Origin: Paraburkholderia sp. FT54
GTDB taxonomy: Bacteria > Pseudomonadota > Gammaproteobacteria > Burkholderiales > Burkholderiaceae
Direction of reading: 5' to 3'
Length of the DNA: 64,000 nucleotides
Assembly: GCF_031585635.1 (NCBI RefSeq)
Contig: NZ_CP134195.1
Coordinates: 2,294,001-2,358,000, forward strand
Shown: piece by piece, positions 41,208-49,754 of the stretch
Layout: each line of letters opens with the position of its first letter
Position numbering within the stretch: position 1 is the first letter of the stretch
Position numbers and translations under genes: made by a program
Notes under the pieces: model-generated
The model's input: the letters and a program-made list of their open reading frames with translations, nothing else
Databases searched by the model: none
Told to the model about the DNA's origin: nothing

Positions 41208-42233
41208 TCAGGCTGCCGCGCGACGTTTACGGGCGGCCGGCGTCGAGGAAGTTTTGGCAGCCGCACGACCGCTTGCGCCGCCGCTGCCGCGACTACGCGT
41301 CGTTGTGGTACTCGCCGCGCGCGTCGCGCGTGGCTTCTTGCGGGCCGGCGTTGCCGCCTCTGCGTCGCTATCGGCGTCGTCGTCCTCAGCGTCGTCGTCC
41401 GCGGCACGTTTGCGGCTGCCTGCCGCCGGCTTGCTCTTGCCGCGCCCAAGGCTGCGTTTGAGCAGATCAGACAGGTCGAGAATATCGGCGGATTGGCGCG
41501 ACTCGTGGGGCACTTCGACTTCGGTGATTTCCTCGGTCTTGCCCGCGCGAATCTTGCGGTCGACCAGCGCCATGATGTCGTCGCGGAAGGTGTCGTGATA
41601 CTGCGACGGATCCCACTTGTCGCTCATGTCATCGATCAGCTTCTTCGCCATGTCGAGTTCGCGCGCGGACACACCTGCGGCTTTCATGCCTTCGGGCGGC
41701 AGCTTGAATTCGTCGAAGTCGCGCACTTCCGCGGCCCAGCGCAGCGTGTTCAAGGCCAACACCGGACCGACAGGAATCAGCGCCGCGAGATGCTGTTTGT
41801 TATGCAGCACGACGCTCGCCACGCCGACCTTGCCCGACGCCTTCATGGCTTCGCGCAACAGTGCGTAGACCTTTTCGCCCTTGCGATCGGGCGTGAGGAA
41901 ATACGGTGTGTCGAGATACAGAAACGAGATGTCGGGGGCGTCGACGAAAGCGAGGATATCGACCGTTTGCGTCGACTCGGGGTTCGCCGAGCGGATCTCG
42001 TCATCCGAAAGCACGACGTACTTGTCCTTCTCGTACTCGAAGCCGCGCACGATGTTATCGCGCGTCACATCCTTGCCGGTGCGCTTGTTGATCTGCTTGT
42101 AGCCGACCGGATCGATCGAGCGCTTATCCAGCAGATTGAAGCCGACCTTCTCCGACTGCGTCGCCGGATATAACTGCACCGGTACGTGGACGAGGCCGAA
42201 GCTGATTGCGCCCTTCCAGATCATGTGTGGCAT
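41208..42233 (-). CDS. ku: Ku protein of bacterial NHEJ
   Basis: This 341-residue homodimeric DNA-end binder begins MPHMIWKGAISFGLVHVPV. The Ku core (about 1-255) includes LLDKRSIDPVGYKQINKRTG and VLSDDEIRSANPESTQTVDI. The C-terminal tail of about 75 residues is rich in Lys/Arg, Ala, Thr, Ser, with an acidic patch (ADDDAEDDDADSDAE). Such basic tails bind DNA and tune LigD recruitment. GGGAGCG precedes the ATG at 42233. ku and ligD form one transcription unit. Confidence 0.95.
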   Translation of the reverse strand: MPHMIWKGAISFGLVHVPVQLYPATQSEKVGFNLLDKRSIDPVGYKQINKRTGKDVTRDNIVRGFEYEKDKYVVLSDDEIRSANPESTQTVDILAFVDAPDISFLYLDTPYFLTPDRKGEKVYALLREAMKASGKVGVASVVLHNKQHLAALIPVGPVLALNTLRWAAEVRDFDEFKLPPEGMKAAGVSARELDMAKKLIDDMSDKWDPSQYHDTFRDDIMALVDRKIRAGKTEEITEVEVPHESRQSADILDLSDLLKRSLGRGKSKPAAGSRKRAADDDAEDDDADSDAEAATPARKKPRATRAASTTTTRSRGSGGASGRAAAKTSSTPAARKRRAAA

Positions 42234-42367
42234 CGTGCGCTCCCATGGGCCTAAGACCTGACGTGAAGCAGCAAGCGTGCCACGGGTTGTCGGCCACAGC
42301 TGGCACGCGCCGGCGTCGTCTGGCGGCGCATGCACAGACTGTAAGTCTTGCGACAGCACGGCAAAAG

Positions 42368-43621
42368 CTACGCTGTTCGGTGTCCTGCCGGTTCAAGCTC
42401 GAGCGGCACCGCGGCGAAGCCGCGAAATCGCACGCGGCCGCCGCGCGTCGGCTCGCCGTTCAGACGATAGGACGGAAAGCGCTGCACGAAGCGGCCAATC
42501 GCGATGCGCGCCTCGAGTCGCGCGAGCGACAACCCGGCGCACTGATGGATGCCGAAGCCGAACGCAAGGTGCCGGTTCGGATCGCGGCGGATGTCGAAGC
42601 GATCCGGATCCGCGAACTGTTCCGGATCGCGATTGGCGGCACCGATGCAAAGCGTGACCGGCGTGCCGCGCGCGAGCGCGACACCGCCGATCTCGGTATC
42701 GACGGTTGCGATGCGGTTGCCGAGTTGGTTCGAACTCTCGAAACGCAGACATTCCTCCACCGCCGATTCGATCAGCGACGGCTCGCGCAGCAGCGCCGCA
42801 CGCTGCTCGGGCCATTGCGTCAGCGTGACGAGGCCATTGCCGATCAGATTCGTGGTCGTCTCATGGCCGGCGTTCAGAATGAAAATGCAGTTTTGCAGCA
42901 ACTCCGCTTCGGACAACTGCTCGCCGCCCTCTTCGCCCTGAATCAGACGCGTCAGCACGTCGTGCTGCGGATCGCCCGGCTCGCGCCGGCGTCGCGCGAC
43001 CAGATCGCGCAAATAGCCGACGAATTCGCTCACCGCGCGATTGCCCCGTTCGAGCTGCGCCTCGCTGAGCGCCGGTTCGAGCGCGCCGAGTATCGCCAGC
43101 GACCAGTCACGCAAGGGCTCGCGCTCCGCGTGCGGCACATCCAGCAGATTGCCGATGATCTCGACCGGAATCGCCGACGCGAACTCGCCGATCAGATCGA
43201 TCCGACCGCGTTCGGCGGCGGCGTCGAGCAAGCCGTCGACGAGGCGCACCAGCCCCGGCTCCATCGCCGCGATGGCACGCGCGGTCAGCGCCCCGGCGAT
43301 CAGCCTGCGCACGCGTGTATGGCGCGGCGGATCATTGAAGACGAGACTCGTGGTGTGATGCGTGTACAGCGGCGAGTCGCCGTACTTGGGCTTGAATTCA
43401 ACCGTCTTGTCGGAGCTGAAGGTTTTCGGGTCGCGATACACCGCCTGCACGTCGCGAAACCGTGTCAGAAACAGCGAACCGTCCGGCATGCGCTTGACCG
43501 GCTCATGGGTGCGCAGCGCGTGATAGACCGGATAGGGATCGGCATGGAAAGCGGGATTCAGGTGGCGCAGATCGAAGTCGCGCGCAAGAGTGGATGCGTC
43601 GCTGGCGGTCGCCTGGGGCAT
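42368..43621 (-). CDS. Cytochrome P450
   Basis: This 417-residue soluble class I bacterial P450 has I-helix oxygen-binding AGHETTTN, ExxR in VEECLRFES and heme-thiolate FGFGIHQCAGLSLAR. No TM segment is present. It needs a ferredoxin and reductase, neither of which is adjacent. The substrate cannot be told; the sequence resembles the CYP107-like broad group. GGAGA precedes the ATG. An inverted repeat at 43635-43653 lies just upstream. Confidence 0.92.
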   Translation of the reverse strand: MPQATASDASTLARDFDLRHLNPAFHADPYPVYHALRTHEPVKRMPDGSLFLTRFRDVQAVYRDPKTFSSDKTVEFKPKYGDSPLYTHHTTSLVFNDPPRHTRVRRLIAGALTARAIAAMEPGLVRLVDGLLDAAAERGRIDLIGEFASAIPVEIIGNLLDVPHAEREPLRDWSLAILGALEPALSEAQLERGNRAVSEFVGYLRDLVARRRREPGDPQHDVLTRLIQGEEGGEQLSEAELLQNCIFILNAGHETTTNLIGNGLVTLTQWPEQRAALLREPSLIESAVEECLRFESSNQLGNRIATVDTEIGGVALARGTPVTLCIGAANRDPEQFADPDRFDIRRDPNRHLAFGFGIHQCAGLSLARLEARIAIGRFVQRFPSYRLNGEPTRGGRVRFRGFAAVPLELEPAGHRTA

Positions 43622-43634
43622 GCGTTGTCTCCGT

Positions 43635-43653
43635 CATGATGCGCCTCATCATG
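43635..43653. promoter_or_regulatory. Inverted repeat upstream of the P450 gene
   Basis: CATGATG (43635-43641) and CATCATG (43647-43653) are perfect 7-bp arms separated by 5 bp. They are 13-32 bp upstream of the P450 start, next to its ribosome site. It is a possible operator or a leader hairpin. Confidence 0.35.
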
Positions 43654-43942
43654 GGATGTCAGTGCGTTCGCGTGCCGGACGTTGCGCGCCGCAAAGTGCG
43701 GATGCGACGGTCGGTGCGCGCTGTGGCTGCGAGGCGTCGTTCGATGCGTCAGTATGAACTGCGCGCCGCAAGATTGCACGGCGCGATGCGAGGTGTCGCC
43801 TTGAGCAGCGTTCGGAGCGGACACCGAGACGCGATGCCGGCCGGCGACCCGTTACAATAGCGGGATTTTCCGCGCACGCCGCGCGCCCGTGCTTTTGCGC
43901 GCATCGCGCGCCGTCCTTTTCCGCTTTATTGCGTCGTCGTCC
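43654..43942. other. Divergent promoter region between P450 and serB
   Basis: No gene is seen here. The sequence holds a possible -10 TACAAT at 43853-43858 for serB. The nearest -35 match is poor. No repeat or RNA gene could be supported. Confidence 0.4.
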
Positions 43943-44782
43943 ATGAACCTCGTCATTCAAAGCCCCGCGCCCCTTTCTGCCGATCATCACAAAGCGCTCG
44001 TCGCGCTCGCGCGCGGTTCACACGCCAGCGTCATCGACGCGAACGCGATTCGCATTGCCGATGCGAACGTCGCCCAGCGCGCCGACCTCGATGTCTATTG
44101 CGGCACCCATCAACTCGACTACGCGTTTGTCGAAGCCGGCCGCCAGTTGCGCGACTTCGGGCTGGTCGCGATGGACATGGACTCGACGCTGATCACAATC
44201 GAATGTATCGACGAGATCGCCGACTTCTGCGGACTGAAAGCGGAAGTGGCCGCGATCACCGAGGCGTCAATGCGCGGCGAAATCAAGGACTTCAACGAAA
44301 GCCTGACGCGCCGCGTGGCGCTGCTCGAAGGCCTCGACGCAAGCGCGCTCGAGCGTGTGTACGAGGAGCGGCTGCAACTCTCGCCGGGCGCCGAGAAGAT
44401 GCTCGCTGGCGCGAAGGCGGCCGGCCTGAAAACGCTGTTGGTGTCGGGCGGATTCAACTTCTTCACCGAGAAGCTGAAGGCACGACTCGGCCTTGATTTC
44501 ACGCGCGCGAACACGCTTGAAATCGTGGACGGCAAACTGACCGGCAAGGTAATCGGCGAGATTGTCAATGCCGATGTCAAAGCACGCACACTGCGCGAAA
44601 CATGCGCGCAATTGGGCATTGAACCGAGCCGCGCAATCGCCATGGGCGATGGCTCGAACGATCTGAAGATGATAGTCGAAGCCGGCCTTTCCGTTGCGTT
44701 TCGCGCGAAGCCGGTGGTGCGGGAAGCGGCCAGCGTGGCGTTCAACCATGTCGGGCTGGATGGGTTGCTGCGGCTGTTCTGA
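43943..44782 (+). CDS. serB: Phosphoserine phosphatase
   Basis: This 279-residue HAD-family hydrolase performs the last step of serine synthesis. HAD motif I is VAMDMDSTLITIECIDE, motif II LLVSGGFNFFTEKL and motif IV MGDGSNDLKMI. The first 80 residues form the short N-terminal regulatory region seen in proteobacterial SerB. ATG 43943 (MNLVIQSPAPL) is chosen by family alignment; the frame is open 18 codons upstream. Confidence 0.93.
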   Translation: MNLVIQSPAPLSADHHKALVALARGSHASVIDANAIRIADANVAQRADLDVYCGTHQLDYAFVEAGRQLRDFGLVAMDMDSTLITIECIDEIADFCGLKAEVAAITEASMRGEIKDFNESLTRRVALLEGLDASALERVYEERLQLSPGAEKMLAGAKAAGLKTLLVSGGFNFFTEKLKARLGLDFTRANTLEIVDGKLTGKVIGEIVNADVKARTLRETCAQLGIEPSRAIAMGDGSNDLKMIVEAGLSVAFRAKPVVREAASVAFNHVGLDGLLRLF

Positions 44783-44834
44783 TGCCAGTTGGATGCGCTG
44801 GCCGACGCAATGGCGGCCGGCGCTGGCAGTGGCT

Positions 44835-44966
44835 CTATTTTTTCAGAATGTCAGTTGTGAGCACCACCATCATGCTGATCGCATCAAGGCTCATGACGAT
44901 TACGGCCCACATCAAAAAGCGCGGGTAGATCTTTTCTGAGACTAGCCACAACGAGAATTTTTTCAT
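44835..44966 (-). CDS. Small membrane protein
   Basis: The 43-residue frame begins MKKFSLWLVSEKIYPRFL, has one hydrophobic stretch (MWAVIVMSLDAISMMVVLTT) and ends DILKK. GGGAGG stands 5 bases before the ATG, a strong ribosome site. The positive N-terminus suggests the N-in orientation. It lies 50 bp downstream of a second small membrane protein on the same strand. I do not recognise a family. Confidence 0.6.
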   Translation of the reverse strand: MKKFSLWLVSEKIYPRFLMWAVIVMSLDAISMMVVLTTDILKK

Positions 44967-45020
44967 GATTGCCTCCCTGAGAGGATCAGTATAGATGCCC
45001 CACTATCTAAAAAATCTAAT

Positions 45021-45338
45021 TCAGTTGTACATGTAGGATTGCAAATAAAGATGCAGCAATGACCGTGGAGAGAATCGAGATGACAATCTCGGTTGGCGAA
45101 AAGCTTCCGCCAGAACCGACGCCTCGCCACGGCCCCGCTCCAGCGCCGTGACCGCTTCATAAATCGCCGACGCAAACAGCCCGATCGCACACCAGAACAG
45201 TTGGCCGTCTTTCACCGAGCCGGCGATCAACGTCTTTGCGACGTGCCAGCCGTGCGCGGGGACGACAAGCGCCAGCGTAAAGATCGGGCCGATGATCGGC
45301 ACGCCGAGATTCAGCAACATCCAGAAGAAAAGATTCAT
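45021..45338 (-). CDS. Small membrane protein, probably frameshifted near its C-terminus
   Basis: As read, 105 residues start MNLFFWMLLNLGVPIIGPIF and contain two likely TM segments up to YEAVTALERG. The tail then becomes an unlikely arginine-rich RQPRLSSRFSPRSLL. Shifting by one base in the AAAA tract at 45099-45102 instead gives SPTEIVISILSTVIAASLF followed by AILHVQLN and a stop at 45016, a convincing third TM helix. The gene is therefore probably mutated by a 1-base loss in a homopolymer, or the base is a sequencing error. Function unknown. Confidence 0.6.
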   Translation of the reverse strand: MNLFFWMLLNLGVPIIGPIFTLALVVPAHGWHVAKTLIAGSVKDGQLFWCAIGLFASAIYEAVTALERGRGEASVLAEAFRQPRLSSRFSPRSLLHLYLQSYMYN

Positions 45339-45410
45339 CGAAACTCACCATGGCGCGGCAACCGTTAGTCGGGATGCGCACCATCGTAGCGTCGGGATTT
45401 CACGCTGAAT

Positions 45411-45422
45411 ATTCGGCCGAAT
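45411..45422. promoter_or_regulatory. 12-bp palindrome upstream of the small membrane protein
   Basis: ATTCGGCCGAAT is a perfect palindrome 73 bp before the start at 45338. It is a possible operator; its shortness leaves chance possible. Confidence 0.3.
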
Positions 45423-45462
45423 GGTTAGGCTTACTGGCTATATCGACACTCGCCGTTGACAA

Positions 45463-45496
45463 GAAAAAAGCCCACCGGGAACATGTCCCGATGGGC
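45463..45496 (-). terminator. Rho-independent terminator of metC
   Basis: On the minus strand the stem GCCCATCGGGA/TCCCGGTGGGC encloses a short loop and is followed by TTTTTT. It starts 35 bp after the metC stop. Confidence 0.9.
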
Positions 45497-45530
45497 TCAC
45501 TCGTCCTACGGAAAAACGTCGTTCGGATGT

Positions 45531-46715
45531 TTAACCCAGCCCCGCCAGCGACTGCTCGATGTCCGCACGCAAGTCCGCCTCGGCTTCGAGCCCGATATAG
45601 AACCGCACCAACGTCCCGCGATGCGGCCACTGTCCTGCCGTGCGCATCGCCACGACGTTGTACGGCATCACGAGGCTGTGCGCTCCGCCCCAGCTCCAGC
45701 CGAGCGAGAACAATTCAAGCGACTCGCAGAACGTGTCGATTTGCGCCGGGCTGTAGCGGCCGTCGAACACGACGGAAAAGAGTCCGCCCGCGCCCGTGAA
45801 ATCGCGCTTGTAAAACTCATGGCCCGGGCAGTCGGACAAGGCCGGGTGCAACACCGTGGCAATTTCCGGCCGCCCCTTCAACCACCTGGCGAGGCCGAGC
45901 GCCGCGCGGTCATGCTGCTCGAAGCGCAATTGCATGGTCGGCAGGCTGCGCAGAATCAGCGAGCAGTCGTCGGACGAGACGCCGATACCCATGCGCATGC
46001 GCGCCGCCTTCAGCTTCAGATGCAATTCGCGATCGACGGTGATGGTCGCGCCCATCAGCACGTCGCCGCCGCCCGATTGATATTTGGTGAGCGCCTGCAC
46101 CGAAATGTCGACGCCATGATCGAACGGCCGGAAACCGAGCCCCGCCGACCACGTGTTGTCGATCGCCGTGACGACGTTGCGCGCGCGCGCCGCCGCGGTG
46201 ATGGCCGGCACGTCGGCCACTTCCATCGTCACCGAGCCGGGTGCTTCGAGCCAGATCAGACGCGTATTCGGCTGGATCACATCGGCGATGCCCGCGCCGA
46301 TCATCGGATCGTAGTAGCGCACGGTGACGCCGAAATCGCGCGCCAGCCAGTCGCCGTGATCGCGGTTCGGCGAATAGACGTTATCGGGAATCAGCACGTC
46401 GTCGCCGGCTTTGACGAGGCCGAAATACACGTTCGAAATCGACGACAGCCCCGACGGCTGCAACAACGCGTGATTGCCGCCCTCGATGGTGGCAAGGCGC
46501 TGCGCCAGCGCCAGCGAAGTCGGCGTGGCATGCAGGCCGTAGCGCCATTGCGCGTCGTTCTTCCAGTCGAGCGCGCGCATGGTCGCGAGATCGGGGAACA
46601 CGACCGTCGACGCCCGAGTGACCGGCATCGAGAACGACTCGAAGCCCGGCGTGAGCTGGTCCTCGGCACGCACGATACGGGTTTGCAAACCGCGTTGGAG
46701 TTTGGATTGGGTCAT
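45531..46715 (-). CDS. metC: Cystathionine beta-lyase
   Basis: This 394-residue Cys/Met-metabolism PLP enzyme has its PLP lysine in VQALTKYQSGGGDVLMG and the Asp in VVTAIDNTWSAG. WRYGLHATPTSLALAQRLA is typical of the MetC group in proteobacteria. It cleaves cystathionine to homocysteine, pyruvate and ammonia. Related gamma-synthases share the fold; the closest resemblance is to MetC. It ends at a strong terminator. Confidence 0.88.
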   Translation of the reverse strand: MTQSKLQRGLQTRIVRAEDQLTPGFESFSMPVTRASTVVFPDLATMRALDWKNDAQWRYGLHATPTSLALAQRLATIEGGNHALLQPSGLSSISNVYFGLVKAGDDVLIPDNVYSPNRDHGDWLARDFGVTVRYYDPMIGAGIADVIQPNTRLIWLEAPGSVTMEVADVPAITAAARARNVVTAIDNTWSAGLGFRPFDHGVDISVQALTKYQSGGGDVLMGATITVDRELHLKLKAARMRMGIGVSSDDCSLILRSLPTMQLRFEQHDRAALGLARWLKGRPEIATVLHPALSDCPGHEFYKRDFTGAGGLFSVVFDGRYSPAQIDTFCESLELFSLGWSWGGAHSLVMPYNVVAMRTAGQWPHRGTLVRFYIGLEAEADLRADIEQSLAGLG

Positions 46716-46854
46716 GGTGAGTTTCGGTGAAATGCGGACGGAAACGGAGGGCGCGCGGTTTCAAGGCGCGCGCCGCACCCGCAAGAGTAGACGAGCTGGC
46801 GGGATTTCGCTTGCGGGCAGCGCGCGAGACGTCGGGCGTCACGCGGCTGCGGTT

Positions 46855-47502
46855 TCACTCGCCGGTTTGCAGGTTGCTGACGCCACCCACGGCGTGGCCG
46901 CCGGTGGCGGCGGCCGAAGCCGGCGCCGTGGCGGCGCCCGCGGAGGCCTGCGGCGCGGCTGTAGCCTTGTCCGCCGCGGTCGCCGGCGCGCCGGGCGGCG
47001 GCACCGCCTGCCCTGCCGCCAGCGGCTTCAGATCGAACGGCTGCGGATCGGAATCGTCGACGTTCATGCGCTCGCCCGCCACCGAGCCGTCCGCCGCGAA
47101 CTTGCCGACCCAGTTGCCGGTGATATGAGTGCCGTCGTTCGATTCCTCGACTTCGAGCGTGTCGCCGTCGCGGTCGCCCGCGATCAGGATCACCACGCCG
47201 GTGTCCGTGAACTGATACTCGCCGTGCACGCCGGATGGGTCGTCGCTTTTCGGGCCGAGCTTCAGCACGATCTGGCGCGAGCCCAGCATGCCGGCGTAGC
47301 GCGGGAACTTCGCGAAATCGGGGCTGGGCCTGAGCGGCAACTGGATCGGCGGGGGCGCCGCCAACTCCTTCACCGCGTCGCTTTCCGCCCATGCCTGCGC
47401 GGGCAGCATCGCCGCCGCGCCGGCACACAGCAATGCGGCAGCGCTCGTGACTGCCCAGCCGCGCCGACGCACCGCACCCTTCATCGATTTCAATTCCCGC
47501 AT
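46855..47502 (-). CDS. Secreted hypothetical protein with low-complexity tail
   Basis: This 215-residue protein has a signal peptide ending AQAWA (cleavage near residue 39). A beta-rich middle follows (VHGEYQFTDTGVVILIAGDRDG, THITGNWVGKFAADGSVAGE in part). The C-terminal 50 residues are an Ala/Pro/Thr-rich low-complexity tail (ATAADKATAAPQASAG). GAGGAAGGG precedes the first ATG; ATG 47484 is an alternative. Family not recognised. It follows bktB by 45 bp. Confidence 0.7.
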   Translation of the reverse strand: MRELKSMKGAVRRRGWAVTSAAALLCAGAAAMLPAQAWAESDAVKELAAPPPIQLPLRPSPDFAKFPRYAGMLGSRQIVLKLGPKSDDPSGVHGEYQFTDTGVVILIAGDRDGDTLEVEESNDGTHITGNWVGKFAADGSVAGERMNVDDSDPQPFDLKPLAAGQAVPPPGAPATAADKATAAPQASAGAATAPASAAATGGHAVGGVSNLQTGE

Positions 47503-47547
47503 CCCTTCCTCATTGCTCGATACCGCTTGCTACTGACACGCAGCGCG

Positions 47548-48732
47548 TCAGATCCGTTCGAAGATCGCCGCGATGCCTTGGCCGCCGCCGATACACATCG
47601 TGACCAGCGCATAGCGCCCGCCGATCCGCTGCAGTTCGTACAGCGCCTTGACGGTGATGAGCGCACCGGTCGCGCCGATCGGGTGGCCGAGCGAAATGCC
47701 CGAGCCGTTCGGATTGACCTTGGCCGGATCGAAGCCCAACTCCTTGCTGACCGCGCACGCCTGCGCGGCGAACGCTTCATTGGCCTCGATCACGTCGAGA
47801 TCGGCGACGGTCAGCCCGGCCCGTTCGAGCGCCTTGCGGGTGGCCGGCACCGGGCCGATGCCCATGTACGCTGGATCGACGCCGGCATGCGCGTACGACA
47901 CGAGCCGCGCCAGCGGCTTGATGCCGCGCTGTTGCGCGAGGCTGCGCTCCATCAGCACGACGGCCGCGGCGGCGTCGTTGATGCCCGATGCGTTGCCGGC
48001 CGTTACCGTGCCATTTTCTTTCGCGAACACCGGCTTCAGTTTCGAGAAATCTTCCGCCGACGCGTTCATGCGCGTGTGTTCGTCCGTGTCGAACACGACG
48101 TCGCCTTTCTTCGACGGGATCGTGATCGGCAGGATCTGTTGCTTGAAGTAGCCGCTCGTGATCGCATTGGCCGCACGGCGGTGCGATTCGAGGGCGAGCG
48201 CGTCCTGCGCTTCGCGCGAGATATCGTATTTGCGCGCGACGTTCTCGGCGGTCACGCCCATATGGATCGACTGGAACGGATCGTTCAGCGCGCCGACCAT
48301 CATGTCGACGAGGCGCGCGTCGCCCATGCGCTGACCGAAGCGCGCGGCCGGCATGGAGTAAGGCGCGCGGCTCATGTTTTCCGCGCCGCCGCCGATCGCG
48401 ATGTCGGCGTCGCCGAGCAGCACGCTTTGCGCGGCCGAGACAATGGCCTGCAAGCCGGAGCCGCACAGGCGGTTCACGGTCAGCGCCGGCGCATGTTGCG
48501 CGACGCCGCCGTTGATCGCGGCCACGCGCGCGAGGTACATGTCTTTCGGTTCGGTATGCACGACGTTGCCGAACACCACGTGGCCGACTTCGTCGCCCGA
48601 CACGTTGGCGCGCGCCAGCACTTCACGCACGACGCGTGCGCCCAGATCGGTCGGCGAAAAATCTTTCAGACTGCCGCCGAAACCGCCGATTGCCGTACGC
48701 ACACCGCTTACCACCACTACGTCCCGTTGCAT
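47548..48732 (-). CDS. bktB: Beta-ketothiolase BktB
   Basis: This 394-residue thiolase closely resembles Ralstonia eutropha BktB from end to end (REVVVVSGVRTAIG-like start, LTVNRLCGSGLQAIVSAA with the nucleophilic Cys, NPNGSGISLGHPIGATGA with the His, and VTMCIGGGQGIAAIFERI). BktB condenses acetyl-CoA with propionyl-CoA and longer acyl-CoAs, so it supplies 3-hydroxyvalerate units for PHA. It lies about 5.5 kb from phaA, outside the pha operon. GAGGAG precedes the ATG at 48732. Confidence 0.9.
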   Translation of the reverse strand: MQRDVVVVSGVRTAIGGFGGSLKDFSPTDLGARVVREVLARANVSGDEVGHVVFGNVVHTEPKDMYLARVAAINGGVAQHAPALTVNRLCGSGLQAIVSAAQSVLLGDADIAIGGGAENMSRAPYSMPAARFGQRMGDARLVDMMVGALNDPFQSIHMGVTAENVARKYDISREAQDALALESHRRAANAITSGYFKQQILPITIPSKKGDVVFDTDEHTRMNASAEDFSKLKPVFAKENGTVTAGNASGINDAAAAVVLMERSLAQQRGIKPLARLVSYAHAGVDPAYMGIGPVPATRKALERAGLTVADLDVIEANEAFAAQACAVSKELGFDPAKVNPNGSGISLGHPIGATGALITVKALYELQRIGGRYALVTMCIGGGQGIAAIFERI

Positions 48733-48800
48733 CGCTCGCTCCTCTTCTAGTCTGTCAAGATGATCTTGCCTCGGCGGGCCGCGCTTCATGGCGCGTGTGT

Positions 48801-49751
48801 TCAGCCCGCCAGAAGTTGTTCGACCGTCGCGCGCGACGGAATCGGCGCCACCGCGCCGTAACCTTGCGTGGACAGCGCCGCGGCGACGTTCGCATAACGC
48901 GCCGCTGCAAATGGATCGTCACCCGCGACGATGCGCGCGATGAACGCGCCGCCGAAGCAGTCGCCCGCGCCGGTTGCGTCGACTGCATTGACGGCGTGGC
49001 CCGGCACGACGCGCCGCTCGTTCGGCGTCGCGATATACGAGCCCTCTTTGCCGAGCTTCAGCGCAACCACGCGCGGGCCGTGCGACAGCAGGAAATCGAC
49101 GATCTCGTCACGGCCGGTCAGGCCTGTGAGGTCGGTGACGTCGTCCCAGCTCGGCAGACAGATGTCGGTCTGGCGGATGGCTTCGAGCATCACCGCGCGC
49201 GCCCGCGCGAGTGGCCACAGCTTCAGACGCAGATTGGTGTCGAAGCTCACGCGCACGCCGTTGGCGCGCGCGTGAGCGATCGCTTCCAGCGCCGCGTCGC
49301 AGGCGCTCAGGCTGATCGCGAGACTGATGCCGGACAGATGAACTACCTTGGCCGCGGCGATCGCGTCGAGCGGCAGATCGTGCGGCGCATAGCGGCTCGC
49401 GGCCGAACCGGCGCGCAGATAGTCGAACGCGTGACCATTCGGACCGTGCGACACGAAATACACACCCGTGGACGCCTGCGGATCGACGCGCACCAGCGAC
49501 GTGTCCACCTGCTCGCGCTCCCACAGATCGACCAGCAGCCGCCCGAAATGATCCGCGCCCACCGCCGACACGAAACCGGTCCGCGCGCCTTGCCGTGCGG
49601 CCGCGATACAGAAGTTCGACGTATCGCCGCCGAAACCTTGCAGATAGTTCGGCTGGTCTTTCGCCGACTGGTTGAATTCGATCATCGCCTCGCCGAGCGC
49701 GAGGATTTCGGGGCGCTGGACTTGCGGCGCGGCAGTCGTGCTCGCCGTCAT
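48801..49751 (-). CDS. PfkB-family sugar kinase, 2-keto-3-deoxygluconate kinase-like
   Basis: This 316-residue ribokinase-fold enzyme has EILALGEAMIEFNQ at the N-terminus, FGGDTSNFCIAAARQG and the catalytic-base motif NAVDATGAGDCFGGAF. The closest resemblance is to KdgK, which phosphorylates 2-keto-3-deoxygluconate for the Entner-Doudoroff route. Its start is 3 bases after the rimO stop, so the two are co-translated, although no functional link is known. No sugar-acid pathway genes adjoin it, so the substrate is less certain. Confidence 0.8.
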   Translation of the reverse strand: MTASTTAAPQVQRPEILALGEAMIEFNQSAKDQPNYLQGFGGDTSNFCIAAARQGARTGFVSAVGADHFGRLLVDLWEREQVDTSLVRVDPQASTGVYFVSHGPNGHAFDYLRAGSAASRYAPHDLPLDAIAAAKVVHLSGISLAISLSACDAALEAIAHARANGVRVSFDTNLRLKLWPLARARAVMLEAIRQTDICLPSWDDVTDLTGLTGRDEIVDFLLSHGPRVVALKLGKEGSYIATPNERRVVPGHAVNAVDATGAGDCFGGAFIARIVAGDDPFAAARYANVAAALSTQGYGAVAPIPSRATVEQLLAG

Positions 49752-49754
49752 CGA

